A stretch of 64,000 nt of DNA from assembly GCA_020698575.1 (NCBI GenBank), contig CM036241.1, forward strand, positions 38,423,855 through 38,487,854, read 5' to 3'. The position numbers were made by a program, and so were the translations under genes. The DNA is from Bostrychus sinensis (lineage: Eukaryota; Chordata; Actinopteri; Gobiiformes; Eleotridae). The notes beneath the pieces were generated by a model that ran no database searches, was not told the DNA's origin, and saw nothing but the letters and a program-made list of their open reading frames with translations. Below are positions 44,829 through 56,210 of the stretch, one piece after another (positions within the stretch are counted from its first letter, which is position 1; every line of letters begins with the position of its first letter).

Positions 44829-46813
44829 AAGTTTCATTGGACTTCTTCTTGTTCTTTCTGCAGAGCTTGGATTCCAGGGTTTGCTAACATGGAAGGGACA
44901 CTCAGAGACCTCATAACATATGACAGGAAAAACACAGATTGTGTGCAGTGGACTGAAGAGGCACAAAAGCAGTTTGACAAGGCAAAAGATAGCGACATGA
45001 ATTGTCCAGCATTGGGATGGTTCGAGGGCAACAAGCCTTATGACCTGTTTGTTGACACGTCTGATGGGTACATGAGAGCAGTACTAACCCAGACCAAGGG
45101 AGATTTGCGGAAGCCAGTTGGGTATATCAGTAAAAGACTTGACTGTGTTGCACATGTATATCCGACCTGTGTTCAAACCATAGTGGGTATGTATGAGACA
45201 GTGTTAGCAGTCAGGGAGTGGGTTAGATTTGCACCCTTTACAGTGTGGTGCCACCATCAAATCCAAATGCTTCTCCAAGACCAAAACTTGACTCATCTCA
45301 CTACCCAAAGATATTTGAAATATGAGACATGCTTGCTTGGTGATCCAAATCTGACAATAAAAACATACACCAAACTGAACCCAGCAACGTTGCTCCTATT
45401 ACCATCTGACGATACAGACACGCAAAATTGTCAGGAAGTTGTTAGAGAGGCCCAGACCCTTGGAGTTCCCCTTGAGGCAGGACACATGGTGTTTGTAGAT
45501 GGTTGCGCTAAAAGGGATCAAATAAAGGGTGGAATGGAGGTGGGGTATGCTGTAGTGACTGCTAACAAAACTTTAGAATCAAGAGCACTATCACAGCATT
45601 GCTCTGCACAAAAGCTCATTGCATTGACAAGAGCTTGTGAACAACACAAGGGACTGAAATTTACAATCTTCACAGATAGTAGAAATGTCTTTGGAGTAGT
45701 ACACGACTTTGGGACATTGTGGCAACAAATAGGTGTGGATGAGCTTGAGAGATGGAAAAAATATGCCACCCAAGTTGAAGGTATATGGACTTCTGAAGAA
45801 AAACCATGTCTGCCCAGAGCCTGGTACAGGATAGCTGCAAAAGTAGCACACAAAGACCATGATGGACAAACTAAAATGCTGAGTGCCATTAGAGGCACTG
45901 CCCCGGGATACAGCAGGTGGTGACAGAAACCTGCCCTAAGTGTGGTATTTGTGCATGGCACAACATCAAAACTGTGCAGGGGAAATTGCAACAAATTAAA
46001 AGCACTCAACAACCAGGCCACCACTCGATGATGGATTTTATTGAACTAAGTGCATGCCAAGGGACTAAATTTGTACTAACAATGGTGTATTCTGCCACTA
46101 ACTGGCTTGCGGCAGTGTCCAAATATGGATGCGGATACAGTGGCAAAGTGGATCATTAAAGAAATACTCCCAAGGTGGAGTATTCCATTCAAATTGTCAT
46201 CAATTAATGGTCCAGGGTTTGTGGGCGTGGTGCTGCAGAACCTAGCAAAAGCTTTAGGCATTAAAATGAATTATCATTGTGCCTACTATCCAATCAGTGC
46301 AGGCTTGGTAGAGAATTGTAATAAACTCATTAAAAACAAGCTGCTTAAGATCACAGAGGACAAAAAGTTAAACTGGGGAGAAGCGCTGCCACTAGCCCTA
46401 ATGAGTCTCAGCACTACTTCAAGCCAGGGCTTGACCCCATTTCAAAGGGTCTATGGTAGACCTTTTCGAGGCAAAATTAATTTACTAACAACCAATGAAA
46501 TGCATGATTTACAGCTTGTTTCTGTCAGAAACTCTTTTCTTCTCTTCCCATGTTTGACCTAACCAGATCTGACACAGGATCACTACACGACCTGGTCCCA
46601 GGCGATTATGTGTGGGTGAAGAAGTTGAGATGGAAAAAATGGTCAGACCCAAAATTTGAAGGGCCATATCAGGTCCTGCTCACATCACCAACAGCAGTTA
46701 AAGTGGGCGACCTGGATCCACCATCACCACATAAAAAAGGCAACTATAGACAAACTGAAAGAAGACCCAACCAAAGACTTGCCTACCAAGGACAAGGACA
46801 AGGACTAGACTGA
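44829..46813 (+). pseudogene. ERV pol, part 2: connection, RNase H and integrase
   Basis: A single open frame to 45923 holds AWIPGFANM (reverse transcriptase thumb/connection) and the connection domain (LFVDTSDGYMRAVLTQ, PVGYISKRLD). It then has an RNase H domain with VFVDG at about 45490, the E within AQKLIALT and FTDSRNVFG. Frameshifts near 45920 and 46100 lead into the integrase: zinc-binding region near 45850-45970, first catalytic Asp in MMDFIEL, third catalytic residue in GLVENCN. The second Asp is replaced (SINGPGF instead of S-D-N-G-P). The C-terminal domain at 46550-46813 (PGDYVWVKKLRWKKW, FEGPYQVLL) is of gammaretroviral type. Dead copy. Confidence 0.88.
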
Positions 46814-47342
46814 CTGAAGGAGCGCTCCCTGGAAACGAGTACAAAGAACTTGAATTGAGGTATTTAGAATCTAGTGTAAAGAATATAATTAAACAATACA
46901 ATGTCTCTGTATTTTATGATCTGTACATATATATACTGGAAATTCCTGGTGGATTATTAAAAAAGAAACATTCAGACTATGTTCATGCGAACTACACACA
47001 GCAAGAGGATGACATAATTTGTTATTGTAAAACTGACTATGGGAATATATCAGGTCTTTTAATTCAATTTGAAACTTTGAAAAAGCAGAGGAAAAGCTAC
47101 CGGATGCTTGTGTCTGTCATGGCAAGGTCCAAAATATGGGGTAAATTCCAAATTATTTTCATTTACAGGCATGGTTGAGGGTCCACAGACCAATGAAACA
47201 GAATTTACAATGCGATGTGCATGGGAAGACAGGCTGAAACATGGCTGAAATATTTATTGCTGGTGTAATATGTTCCCTCTTGGTCATTTTATCTTAAAAC
47301 CCACATACGACTGTAATAACATAGCAGAAATGATTACAAATA
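46797..47342 (+). pseudogene. ERV env, N-terminal fragment
   Basis: Immediately overlaps the end of pol, as env does in simple retroviruses. An open block 46855-47178 shows N-x-S/T sequons (NVS, NYT, NIS) and scattered cysteines but no recognisable receptor-binding family. Stop codons follow from about 47176. The reading phase at 47342 matches that at 52500 once the intervening element is ignored. Assignment as env rests on position and on the TM part further right. Confidence 0.6.
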
Positions 47343-48894
47343 CTAGAGATAGACTGATATGGTTTTTAAGGCCGATACCGATTATTAGTAGTCAAAGAGG
47401 CCGATAACCGATATTTAGAGCCGATATTCATTTGCAGTAAAAGGGAAATATTGGCATCAAAATTTGACAGTGAGAACAGTTAAAGATGAGTTTGTTTGTT
47501 TGTTTTTTTTTGTTTGTTTTTTTTGAGAAAACCAATAAGGCAATCTCAATCAAATTTGCTGTGCAAGTCAAGCTTGAGGAAAGCTACAAAAAGCTTATTA
47601 AATTTTTGTTCTACGAGGTTCTATGCCAGAGAAATCGTTTTGAGCTTTTCAGGCTGAGATAAAGCGACTTTGGATGTTTCCTATGAACTGCCGTGTAAGA
47701 TGTCTAAACTGCTATAAGATGGTTTGGGGACATTCTGCTTCACAAAGCTTTTTAAGGCCAAATCTCACAGATCTGAGGCAGGGCTGCCACAATGGCCTTT
47801 AATGAATTGGACAGTAAGAACAGAATGAGATGATTTTTTTTAATTTTTTTTTTTTAGAAAACCAGTAAGGCAATCTCAATTAAACCTGCTTGGTTTGATT
47901 TGAGCTTGAGGAGCGCTACAAAATGCTTTTTACATTTTTGTTCTACAAGGTTCTACACTGAAAAAAATATTTTGTTGGATTTACTTAATTTTGTCATGAC
48001 ACATTATTGCAAGCAATAAAATCTTTTAAATCCAATAAATTTTTTTCATGTATAGTTTAATCAACTGAATTATTTAACTTTAAACTAAATAAAATAAGTG
48101 CTTTTAAATAAAAGTGAATGAATAAGATTTATTTGAAAATATTTGTTAAGTGCAACTAAACTAAATTAATTTATATTAATCATTATTTTATTACACATGC
48201 AGCTTAAATTAATAACTTAATAACTACCTGAAATATATGAGTTAATTCTAATTAAATATTTTATGCCATTTTGAAAAAATAGACATTTTTTGAATTTTTG
48301 TTGCTTTATTAAAACAAAAAAAGATGTCATTTTACAACACTTGTAACACTTTTTTCTACTTAAACAGGGTATTGAAGTACACATTTTTAGCTTTAAGGGT
48401 ATTTACATCTAAATTGGACAAGTTTAGAAAATACAAATATTTTTAAATGAACAGTAGTACTTCAAGATTTGAATAAAATAAAAACTAATCTTATTTCTTA
48501 ATGTTTTGTTGAGAATCTATTGAGGATGATGACTTCTTTCCTGGAACTCAGACACCACCAAATGCTCTGCTACCGCTGCTTTTCCAGGCCTTGACTGTTT
48601 TCAGTTTGTTTTATAGGTCTTTCAGGTCTTTTAGAGCAACATCCAAAGTAGTCATTCAATTTAGCTGAATGTGAGACATTCCAGAAAGTAGGCTTTTCAT
48701 TATGCAAGATACCATAAAAGGAAGACTTCACAAAACAAATACAGAGAATTTAACACAAGATGTCCAATGTTTGTCACAGTAAGGCAAATAAGTGTAATAT
48801 TCTCATGGCCAAGGTAATTATCTGATCATATTCTGATTGAACATGCATTGCATTTGCTTAAACAAAACATAAAGCAGAAAGACCTGCAAACAAA

Positions 48895-49020
48895 CACCAT
48901 CTGAAGACAGCTGCAGTAAAGGCCTGGGAAAGCATCACGGAAAAGGAAACCCAGTGTCTGGTGCTGTCCATTGGTTCCAGACTTTGTTACCGCCTACAAT
49001 GGATTCTCAAAGTATTTATT
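48895..49020 (+). pseudogene. Tc1-like transposase C-terminal remnant
   Basis: A plus-strand frame reads VKAWESITEKETQCLVLSIG and, after a one-base shift, ends AYNGFSKY. This resembles the last 40 or so residues of Tc1-like transposases. The catalytic part is absent. Confidence 0.5.
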
Positions 49021-52000
49021 TATTATTATATTCAATTTTCCAACTCTTTTTGGTCCCTTGAAATGTGAGGCATTTTGGTAAAAACGTTTGACATTTCCAA
49101 ATACTCTGTTTACATTGAATGTAAATACTCTCAAATTACATCTAAAGCAAATTTTAAAACCTACTGTGGTAGTGCACAGAGCCTGGACTTTAAAAATTGT
49201 CACTGTCCGACTTTTCCCACACTTAACTGTGTATATGTATACGTCAGCTTATACTCATACATCAACATGCACAGAGAGAAAAACTACTCCATTTATACTT
49301 AACTCAGACTGTTGAAATGTCGTCCAGATTGAGTCTCGCGACATAATTCTTAGGCCTTTAAAGACGTGATCTTCTTCCTCAGGACTGTGTAAATTCCCAC
49401 TGAATGCGTTCGAAGCTCTGCAAGGATGTGGAGAAAGACAATATTACTTAAGACTGATAGCTTATCAAAAATTGTCTTATTTACAGTTTTATATTAACAG
49501 CATATGCTATAAATCATAAGTCATATATTTATTATGTTAAGTTTATTACCATGATTGTATTTTTTATTCAAGTGTATAAGTTCTACTGTGTATGTACCAA
49601 CTCACTCCCAAATCACCAAACTACTCTTTGTTGAGTTAATTTTTGCAACTAATAACTAAACAATATATTTCCCATAATCCATGATAAAAATACTTGCTTA
49701 ACCAGAAAGAAAGAAAATATCATAACATTAATGCTAAACATTAATACACTAAGCCATTTTAATAAGCTGGTTTAGGCACAGATACAGTACTGTATGAAAG
49801 TTTACTAATAAAATATAGATATAGATAAGTATAATAATCATACCTAGATAGTACTGAGTCACTCCAGAGGCTCTCTCAAACTCCTGCCACAGGAGAGGTG
49901 GGTCTTTCCTGCTGTTCTCCAGGTACACCTTTTTCCAGAGTGTCCAGAGTCCAGTTCAGCTTGTTCAAAATGACTGGAGCTAGTTTGAGAAACAACATAT
50001 GATCAATCCTACAGAAAACAAACTACAGTGAGGTGTCTACAGTCCCATTTACCTCCTTAATAAATGTCAGTGGAAATCTGGACAGCCATGTACGTGCAGT
50101 TTTAAAAATCTGGATAATAAACAAAGTCCAGCTTGATGTTGAAGGGGTTTCCTACTCTTCCTTCTCCATGCATTGAATACTGTGACAAGAAAATGTTGTT
50201 TGAGTTGGTAACGTGTGACATTTAGCATTGAAATATTTTTAAAAGTGCAGACAAAGTACTGACACAGGGACAGTGGTGCAAAATAACAGCTGCAGAATGA
50301 TGCAAAGTTCCACTCAATCCCCACTCACCTAAATCTGACACACAAAAGCAAACATTAAGAACCAAAATGAAAAAAAAGAAACCACAACCAAGCTATTAAA
50401 AAATGTATTGTTAGAACCAGAGTGTACAATGCAGTACAAGTGTTACCGGTGGGCCAAAGGGCTTGGTGTGGTGGTGGTCATTTTGATTCTATATATTATT
50501 CTAATATTGCATATGAGGATAGCTCCAGGCGCAGTTCAAATGCACTAGCTACATCTATACATCCATATTATTATAAAGGGTCAGAGGAACTTAAGGGGGG
50601 CTTTTTGTTCTTGTGGCCAATAAATGAATGCAGCTGAAACACTAAATAATAAGTGTTGTACATGTCCCACTTACCTACGCGGAGGATACATATTTCCTTG
50701 CTGTCTGGGATGCCAGTCTTTCTCTAAAATCTCCTGTTAATGACAAAGAAACACCAGAGAAAAGTAAAGCAAATAAACTCAGCAATATCTCAAAAAGCAG
50801 AAAACAACAAAACCATTATCATGTTAGTGACATCTCAGTTTAAGACTGATATATTATTTGCAGGATTTACTTTTAAAAATATATGAACAAAACTATCCAG
50901 TGTATAAACATGAGACAATAATCAGCTGAAGCATCTGGATACATTCATGTTCAAAATATTACTACAATCATTTTCAACAAAAAGCAGCTCCACAAAACAA
51001 TACCAACACTGCAGCCTCACATTAAAAATTATGTTTTTAGCGTTAGCCCTCTCCAGACCAGGTCTGTTATCTTTTATAACGCACCATGTGGCCTTGTTAG
51101 AAGACGCTAAATCACATGGCTAATTAGCATACATAAACAAAGCACATAAGGGAGCTGTCCATCATACTACACCGTTAGTTTGCACGTTTGCACCCACCTG
51201 CAAAATGAAGCATTACAGGGATAAAATAGAGTCCCTCCCCTGTGATTATCTGTGTTTTTAGCATCTGCAGGGTCTTCACAATTAGCTCTGGAGCTAGCAG
51301 CAGCATTAGCCAGGACAGAAAACGGTGCTGTGCTAACAGGATGCTATTTCTGCTAAATTAGAGTTTAGATAGGGCTATTTTTGACACGATCCAAAATTTA
51401 AAATGCAAATTAATCACATAAACTTGATTTATCGTCCAGCTTACTATTTACAATAATTATCAATTAGGCATCCACTTTTATTACATTTTCTCTTAAGCCT
51501 TTTTTCTGAATCTCAGTCAGTAACCTTAAACAGCCCTACACCTTAAAAAGTAGAACATGTGTAAACATTCATATTTTTTTTATTAAGTATTCTGCCTAAT
51601 TTTCATCACTTTACCTTGGGCTGCTCTTGTAGCTCCAGTGATTCCCCCTAAACACGCCCTGCCCTCTCTGTGGCAGGTGCAGGACTGCTGTAGCATCGGC
51701 TAGCTATTAGCATTAGCTTAGCTTACGCTCAACAGGGACACTATTTAAAAACGAGCGGACTTTATGGAGTGTAGCCAAAACTATGGTTTTATAAATCACA
51801 TGCCAACACTGTGGCCATAGTTCATAAAGTATAAAAGATTATTCATAGTTCACAAATTATGAAGTTGCAGCATCACAAAGCTATTGCTAATATTACATTT
51901 AGCTTACTTCTTTCATGCCACTATTTGTGTATGTTTTCTAATTTCCGAATAAATCTGAAGCATAGTATACAGATATGAAATGCAAACTTACTGAAATGCG

Positions 52001-52295
52001 TTGGTACTGTTTTGAAAAAATGCCCAGAAGCTTCAAAGCAGACGGTTACAGCCTCCCTGGTTTTGGCGGTGTGTTTCTGGGCATGCGCAATAACAAACTG
52101 TGAAGCCTTTTTAGATTTACTCAAATTATTTGTGGCAAAATTAAACAATTGGAATATAGTAGTATTAATTGGAGGCAGTTACTGTCTTAATTAGTTAAAT
52201 AATATGTGTAGATTTTACTAACAATGAGAAATCCATTAAATATGGCCAAATAAATTATGTAACATTTACTAAGGGCCAGAATCATTTTTTTCAGT
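49021..52295. other. Unrecognised interior of the 4.34-kb element
   Basis: AT-rich. There is a GC-richer patch at 49855-49980 and several AGCATTAGC/GCTAGC-rich stretches at 51290-51730. Open frames of 60-85 codons match nothing I know. It may be the interior of an autonomous ancestor with spliced exons, but I cannot demonstrate this. Confidence 0.4.
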
Positions 52296-52499
52296 GTATG
52301 CCAGATTTATAGCACTTTTGGATGTTTAAAATAAACTAGATGGTAAGCGCTACCAGATGGGTGGGGAAGCTGGAGTCCTTTAGTCATGTGGTTGCGGACA
52401 TGTGCCTAACCAAAAATCGACATTAAAGGGCAAGAATCTTCCGATTGCCAATTGACTAAAAAAGGCAAAAAATCGTCTGGCTCATCAGTCGACCTCTAG

Positions 52500-53085
52500 C
52501 TGGGACAATGCTGGAGACAGAGTAGTGACTGTTATCGGCCGCATTTTGGCTGATGCCAATATACCAATAACATCACCATCCATGGCCCCATCACTCTCTA
52601 CTTCAGGAAAGTCACTAACAACTCTCATTGTCCCAACGCTTCCTATTACATTGGCAGAATCTCTCAGGGAATCAGATGAGGGACAGAATGAAAGCTTAGA
52701 AATACTGATGTTCAAACTATGGTGAAACCGAAGTCAAGCACCCGGTGTGCTCAGTGGACGGGGACTACTAATAAAACAGGCCAAGGTAAGTGGTTGGGAG
52801 GAGTCACTGACCAACTAGACTTCACCCTGGATCTTCTATGCATGTGGTAGAAAAGCAAACTTAAAAAGTAGACCAGGGATGGACGAAGAGTTTGCTGTAG
52901 TGATGCTAGCTGAAAAAAATTACTGTCATTGCTATGGAGGAGATGTATAATGCTAGACGTAAGAGGGACATAGATGTTGATGGTCTTGGAGTTCCAACAG
53001 GTGTGTCACCGGAGTTCAGAAAAATTAAAGATGTTGCAGGTTGGTCTTTACTTGCTACAATACCATGGCTCGCAGGTATCACATC
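52500..53085 (+). pseudogene. ERV env, middle fragment with furin-like site
   Basis: Continues the env phase from before the 47343-52499 insertion. The frame has drifted by 52934-53080, where it contains RRKR (52955-52966), a furin-type cleavage site. This is followed by a stretch with Gly, Val and a hydrophobic segment (WSLLATIPWLAGI), as expected at the start of a TM subunit. It is cut at 53085 by the BEL/Pao element and resumes at 60057. Confidence 0.7.
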
Positions 53086-53622
53086 TGTATTGGAACTGTT
53101 TCTATGTTTTTGTTTCTCCAGGCCTGAAGGGGGCATAGGTTTGTATAGTTTTAATTAAGCCAATAGGTGAAGAGAAGCAATGTAGCAGGAAGTGTTTTTG
53201 TATCTCCTAAGTCAAGAAGAGTATGGTGTGTGTCAGTCCGCATCTAAAGCCATCTGCTCATTTCTAGCCCTTTGAGTGGCAATATGACTAAGTTCTTAAA
53301 TTTTATGTGATTGTTAGGCACTATATTTTTGATTATTGTAGTCAATTTAAAATGTTTAAGTTTGCTAATTTGACATGTGTCACACTATAGTGGAGTCAGA
53401 TCTGAGTTCATGCATTGTACTGCTCAGTTAAGATTAATGCTTTCATGTACTGTGTAATGTCAGTGGACATGATTATGATTGTCATATTCTGAATATCTTT
53501 CTTATTTTGTTATCTTTTTGCATTTTTGCATTAAATCCTGTTCCAAATACAACATGTGCCTGTTCCTTGGAGAAAGTGATGCAAGAGAGAGTTTAGCTGG
53601 CTGGCTCACTATAGGACACAAG

Positions 53623-53955
53623 ACACTGAACACCCTTTGTTTAGTGAATTTAGTTTAATGCCTTCTGGACAATGCTATAGAATGCCTCTAGCAACTAAGA
53701 AAGTCTATAAAGGGTCATTTGTCCCTAATGCAATTAGTTTATTAAACTAGCACTGGTGAAGTATTAAGCAGCACTTTTTCAAATGCTTAAATTATGGTGT
53801 TATTCTGTACAAATTGTCTTTGGGATTTGTATACTGCAACCATGTCTTGTATTGTATGGTGTTGTATTTGTTGTACTGTGTGACTGATGGTGAACCAAAG
53901 ACAAATTTCCATTAAATGGACAATAAAGTTAAAAGTTAAAGTTAAAAGTTAAAGT
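53623..53955 (+). repeat. Retroelement-like 3' tail with (AAAGTTA)n
   Basis: Ends in CAATAAAGTT and several AAAAGTT/AAAGTT units, as in the 3' tails of non-LTR elements. I do not recognise the body. Confidence 0.45.
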
Positions 53956-54689
53956 TACACTGTGTAACTTTTCTCCTAAATATGTGGGGCATACTGACTT
54001 GTTTTTGTGATTTTTTGAGCGATTATAAGGCCTGAGGCGCGATCTGTTGCTCCGTGCGGGGCTTCCGTACTGAGAAACCGCCCTCGCAACTTGGCCGGGA
54101 GCGCTCCGCTGTTGAGGAAGAGTCACGTGACAGGGAAAGACTTGAGGCGCAGGTATAACCAGGAAGCTACTTTTAGCGTTGTCATTTTCGCCAGTTCGTC
54201 AGGTCCGAAGGACACAAGAAGATGAAGACAATGTCGGACGAGGCAAGAAAAAGAAAATGTGAAAGGGACCGCACCAGATCGCAAACAAGAGTCAACATCG
54301 GACAGACTTTTGCTCGCTGGCGTCAGATGAGAGACAGAGAAGGCTGCAAATCGGATCACGTTCTTGCATCTTTATTGTTGGGCAGGTAAATTAGCCTCTT
54401 TATTTTTTCTTTAGAACGTGTTTTTTCATACAGTTATTAGTTGTTTTTACTGCGACCATTGCGCGATATTTGTTGATAAGCTAACGCTAGCGCTAACTCT
54501 ATAGAAGATCCAGTCCAAACTTCCAAAGGTAGCAGCAGGTCAACTAAAGTTGAAACAATGATGGAAATAGACGCACGCTCGCACAGTTTCAGAAGGAGGA
54601 GGGGCCCTAGTGTTTACGTTTTGCGATGGTGCAGTGGCACCTGTGGCCTCTAGAGGCGCAAGACCGGGAATCTTACACAGTGTAACTTT
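53951..54689 (+). mobile_element. TIR element with 17-bp ends AAAGTTACACTGTGTAA
   Basis: AAAGTTACACTGTGTAA at 53951-53967 is exactly repeated in reverse complement at 54673-54689. The flanking trinucleotides TTA and TAA would fit PIF/Harbinger or a related class. A CpG-rich interior holds a small plus-strand exon (54222-54385). Confidence 0.7.
54222..54389 (+). CDS. Small transposon-associated first exon, MSDEARKRK family
   Basis: A 55-codon frame, MKTMSDEARKRKCERDRT then RVNIGQTFARWRQMRD, with a splice-donor-like CAG|GTAAAT at 54385/54386. The true coding exon probably ends there. I recall similar short peptides as recurrent predicted first exons in fish genomes tied to a repeat family. No function is known to me, and later exons are missing here. 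Confidence 0.5.
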   Translation: MKTMSDEARKRKCERDRTRSQTRVNIGQTFARWRQMRDREGCKSDHVLASLLLGR

Positions 54690-54735
54690 AAAGTCACATT
54701 GAGTGCAACAGTACAGTGAAATCATAGCACTCTAC

Positions 54736-54985
54736 AAGGGACAATAGCGACAGACCAATTGCACTAACATCTTGTGTGATGAAATCTTTTGAGCGCATCA
54801 TACTCTCAGTTCAAAGAACTTACCACTCCCCTGATGGACAGTCACCAGTTTGCATACCAGTCAAATAGGTCTGTTGAGTCTGTTGATTACACAGCACCTG
54901 GAGTCCCCCAACACCTATGCCCTGATATTGTTCATTGATTTCAGCTCCGCATTCAATACCATCAACCCGGTCAACCTCTTTAACC
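54736..54985 (+). pseudogene. LINE reverse transcriptase fragment
   Basis: The frame reads SDRPIALTSCVMKSFERII, then QFAYQSNRSV, and after a gap LFIDFSSAFNTI. These are conserved reverse transcriptase motifs of fish non-LTR elements. It is truncated at both ends and lies where the BEL primer-binding site would be. Confidence 0.75.
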
Positions 54986-54989
54986 CTCT

Positions 54990-55630
54990 AGGCACCTTAA
55001 AAATTTACATACACTCGTTACCTTAGGGACCCGTATGGGACCTCTCATAAAATAGCTATAAAAATGTCAAATATTAATTTTTTTTTTTACTTTTTTCACA
55101 TGAAATCCTTTCTACTACTTCAGCCCTAACCACAGATATAAAGTTTATTTTCATTTATTAATAATTTATATGTTTTTATGACCATTTTGCCATCAAAAAT
55201 TCTGTTATTTTAGATGACAAAAACACAAAATTTGACATATTATACAAAAATTAGTTGCAGAGTGGATCACTTGGGGTAAAGTTATTAGAGCCTTGACTAA
55301 GTCAATAATTAATAACAACATTGGTTTTGATGCATTTTTAAGACAGGTTTTTGTAAAAACTTACACTCATTACCTTAAGTATGCGTTTGGGCCCATTGAC
55401 TTACATTATAACCACAGATTTTTGACATACTGTAATCCTGACATATTATAATACTTTTTTCATGGAAACCTAATAAATCTAAGCCTTTACCTTCAAAATA
55501 AAGGGAAATTAGTTTTTTGGTCAGATTGACCCCCTAAACCACTAGGGGCAGCAGAGCTGAGATGCACAAATGTACAAAAAAAAGCCATGGACAGTAATAA
55601 GTAATACATTTTGTCATGAAGGCTGAGGGC
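54990..55630. other. AT-rich sequence inside BEL leader
   Basis: Contains two diverged copies of a motif around TTACACTCATTACCTTAAG/CATACACTCGTTACCTTAGG (about 55009 and 55367). They may be the two ends or a duplication of another MITE. No gene is seen. Confidence 0.4.
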
Positions 55631-56210
55631 CGTATATTTACCTGGTTTGTATTACCTTGACACAGCCAGGGGAGTAAGTCCAATTGTGGAGAAGCTGCCC
55701 TTTCATCTTCAAGAAAAATGGACAATGGTAGGGTCAAAGTTTTAAAAAGACCATAATGTTAGCTTCCCACCTTTTTCATTCTTTGTTGAGTTTGTGAAAG
55801 TTCAAGCCGAAGCAAGGAATGACCCGAGCTTCACCACAACTTATCTCTCGCATGCCAATCCTACTGTCAATTACAGAAAAGGTAAACCAACAGATAACTA
55901 CAATCAAAAACCATCAGTCACAGTGCACAAAAGTTGAGGGATCCAAGACAAAAGACACAGGTGAAGACATTAAAAGACAGTGTCCAATACGCCGCAAACC
56001 CCACCCACTGCAAAAATGCAGTTTCAGAACTACGCTGCTTGAAGACAGAAAAAAGTTGCTCAAAGACAACAACATCTGCTATCGCTGCCTTGCTTCCACC
56101 AGCCACCAAGCCAAGGACTGTAATGTCACCATTAAGTGCCAAGAGTGCAACAGTGAGAAACACCTGGTGGCTCTTCACCCTGGCCCAGCCCCGCAGATGT
56201 CTAAGCCTCT
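55630..56210 (+). pseudogene. BEL/Pao gag-like region with zinc knuckles
   Basis: Frames with SFFVEFVKVQAEARNDPS-like sequence precede 55819. The open block 55819-56745 includes CPIRRKPHPLQKC, the knuckle CYRCLASTSHQAKDC (56077-56121) and CQECNSEKH. These are typical of the gag/protease junction of BEL/Pao in fish. One frameshift is needed to continue into protease. Confidence 0.8.

Larger units (their letters stand above)
47956..52296. mobile_element. 4.34-kb TA-flanked element nested in the env TIR element
   Basis: TA (47954-47955 and 52297-52298) flanks CACTGAAAAAAAT at the left and its exact complement ATTTTTTTCAGTG at the right. Comparison with the first internal block of the host element (GGTTCTATGCCAGA near 47620) shows that the sequence is continuous when this insert is ignored, which confirms the junctions. 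TA duplication suggests the Tc1/mariner superfamily. A Tc1-like transposase C-terminal remnant lies at about 48900-49020. The rest is AT-rich and unrecognised. Confidence 0.82.
47343..52499. mobile_element. TIR element in ERV env, itself interrupted
   Basis: The left end CTAGAGATAGACTGAT and the reverse complement of the right end CTAGAGGTCGACTGAT match at 14 of 16. The duplicated target is either TA or CTAG; the env frame fits either. It contains two tandem diverged blocks (47462-47700 and 47806-47955 both hold GCAATCTCAAT, TTTTTGTTCTAC and GAGGTTCTA-like segments). Another relative lies at 24490-24812. No transposase of its own is recognised. Confidence 0.8.
53086..54715 (+). repeat. BEL/Pao 5' LTR with nested insertions
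   Basis: LTR sequence is at 53086-53622 and 54694-54715. The part 53270-53505 is absent from the 3' LTR, so one copy gained or lost about 190 bases. Position 53622 to 54693 is foreign: a LINE- or SINE-like 3' tail with AAAGTTA repeats, then a TIR element. Confidence 0.8.

Noticed and set aside
54716..54735. BEL primer-binding site directly after the 5' LTR
   Set aside because: The bases after the LTR end do not match a TGG-starting tRNA complement, and LINE-derived coding sequence follows at once.
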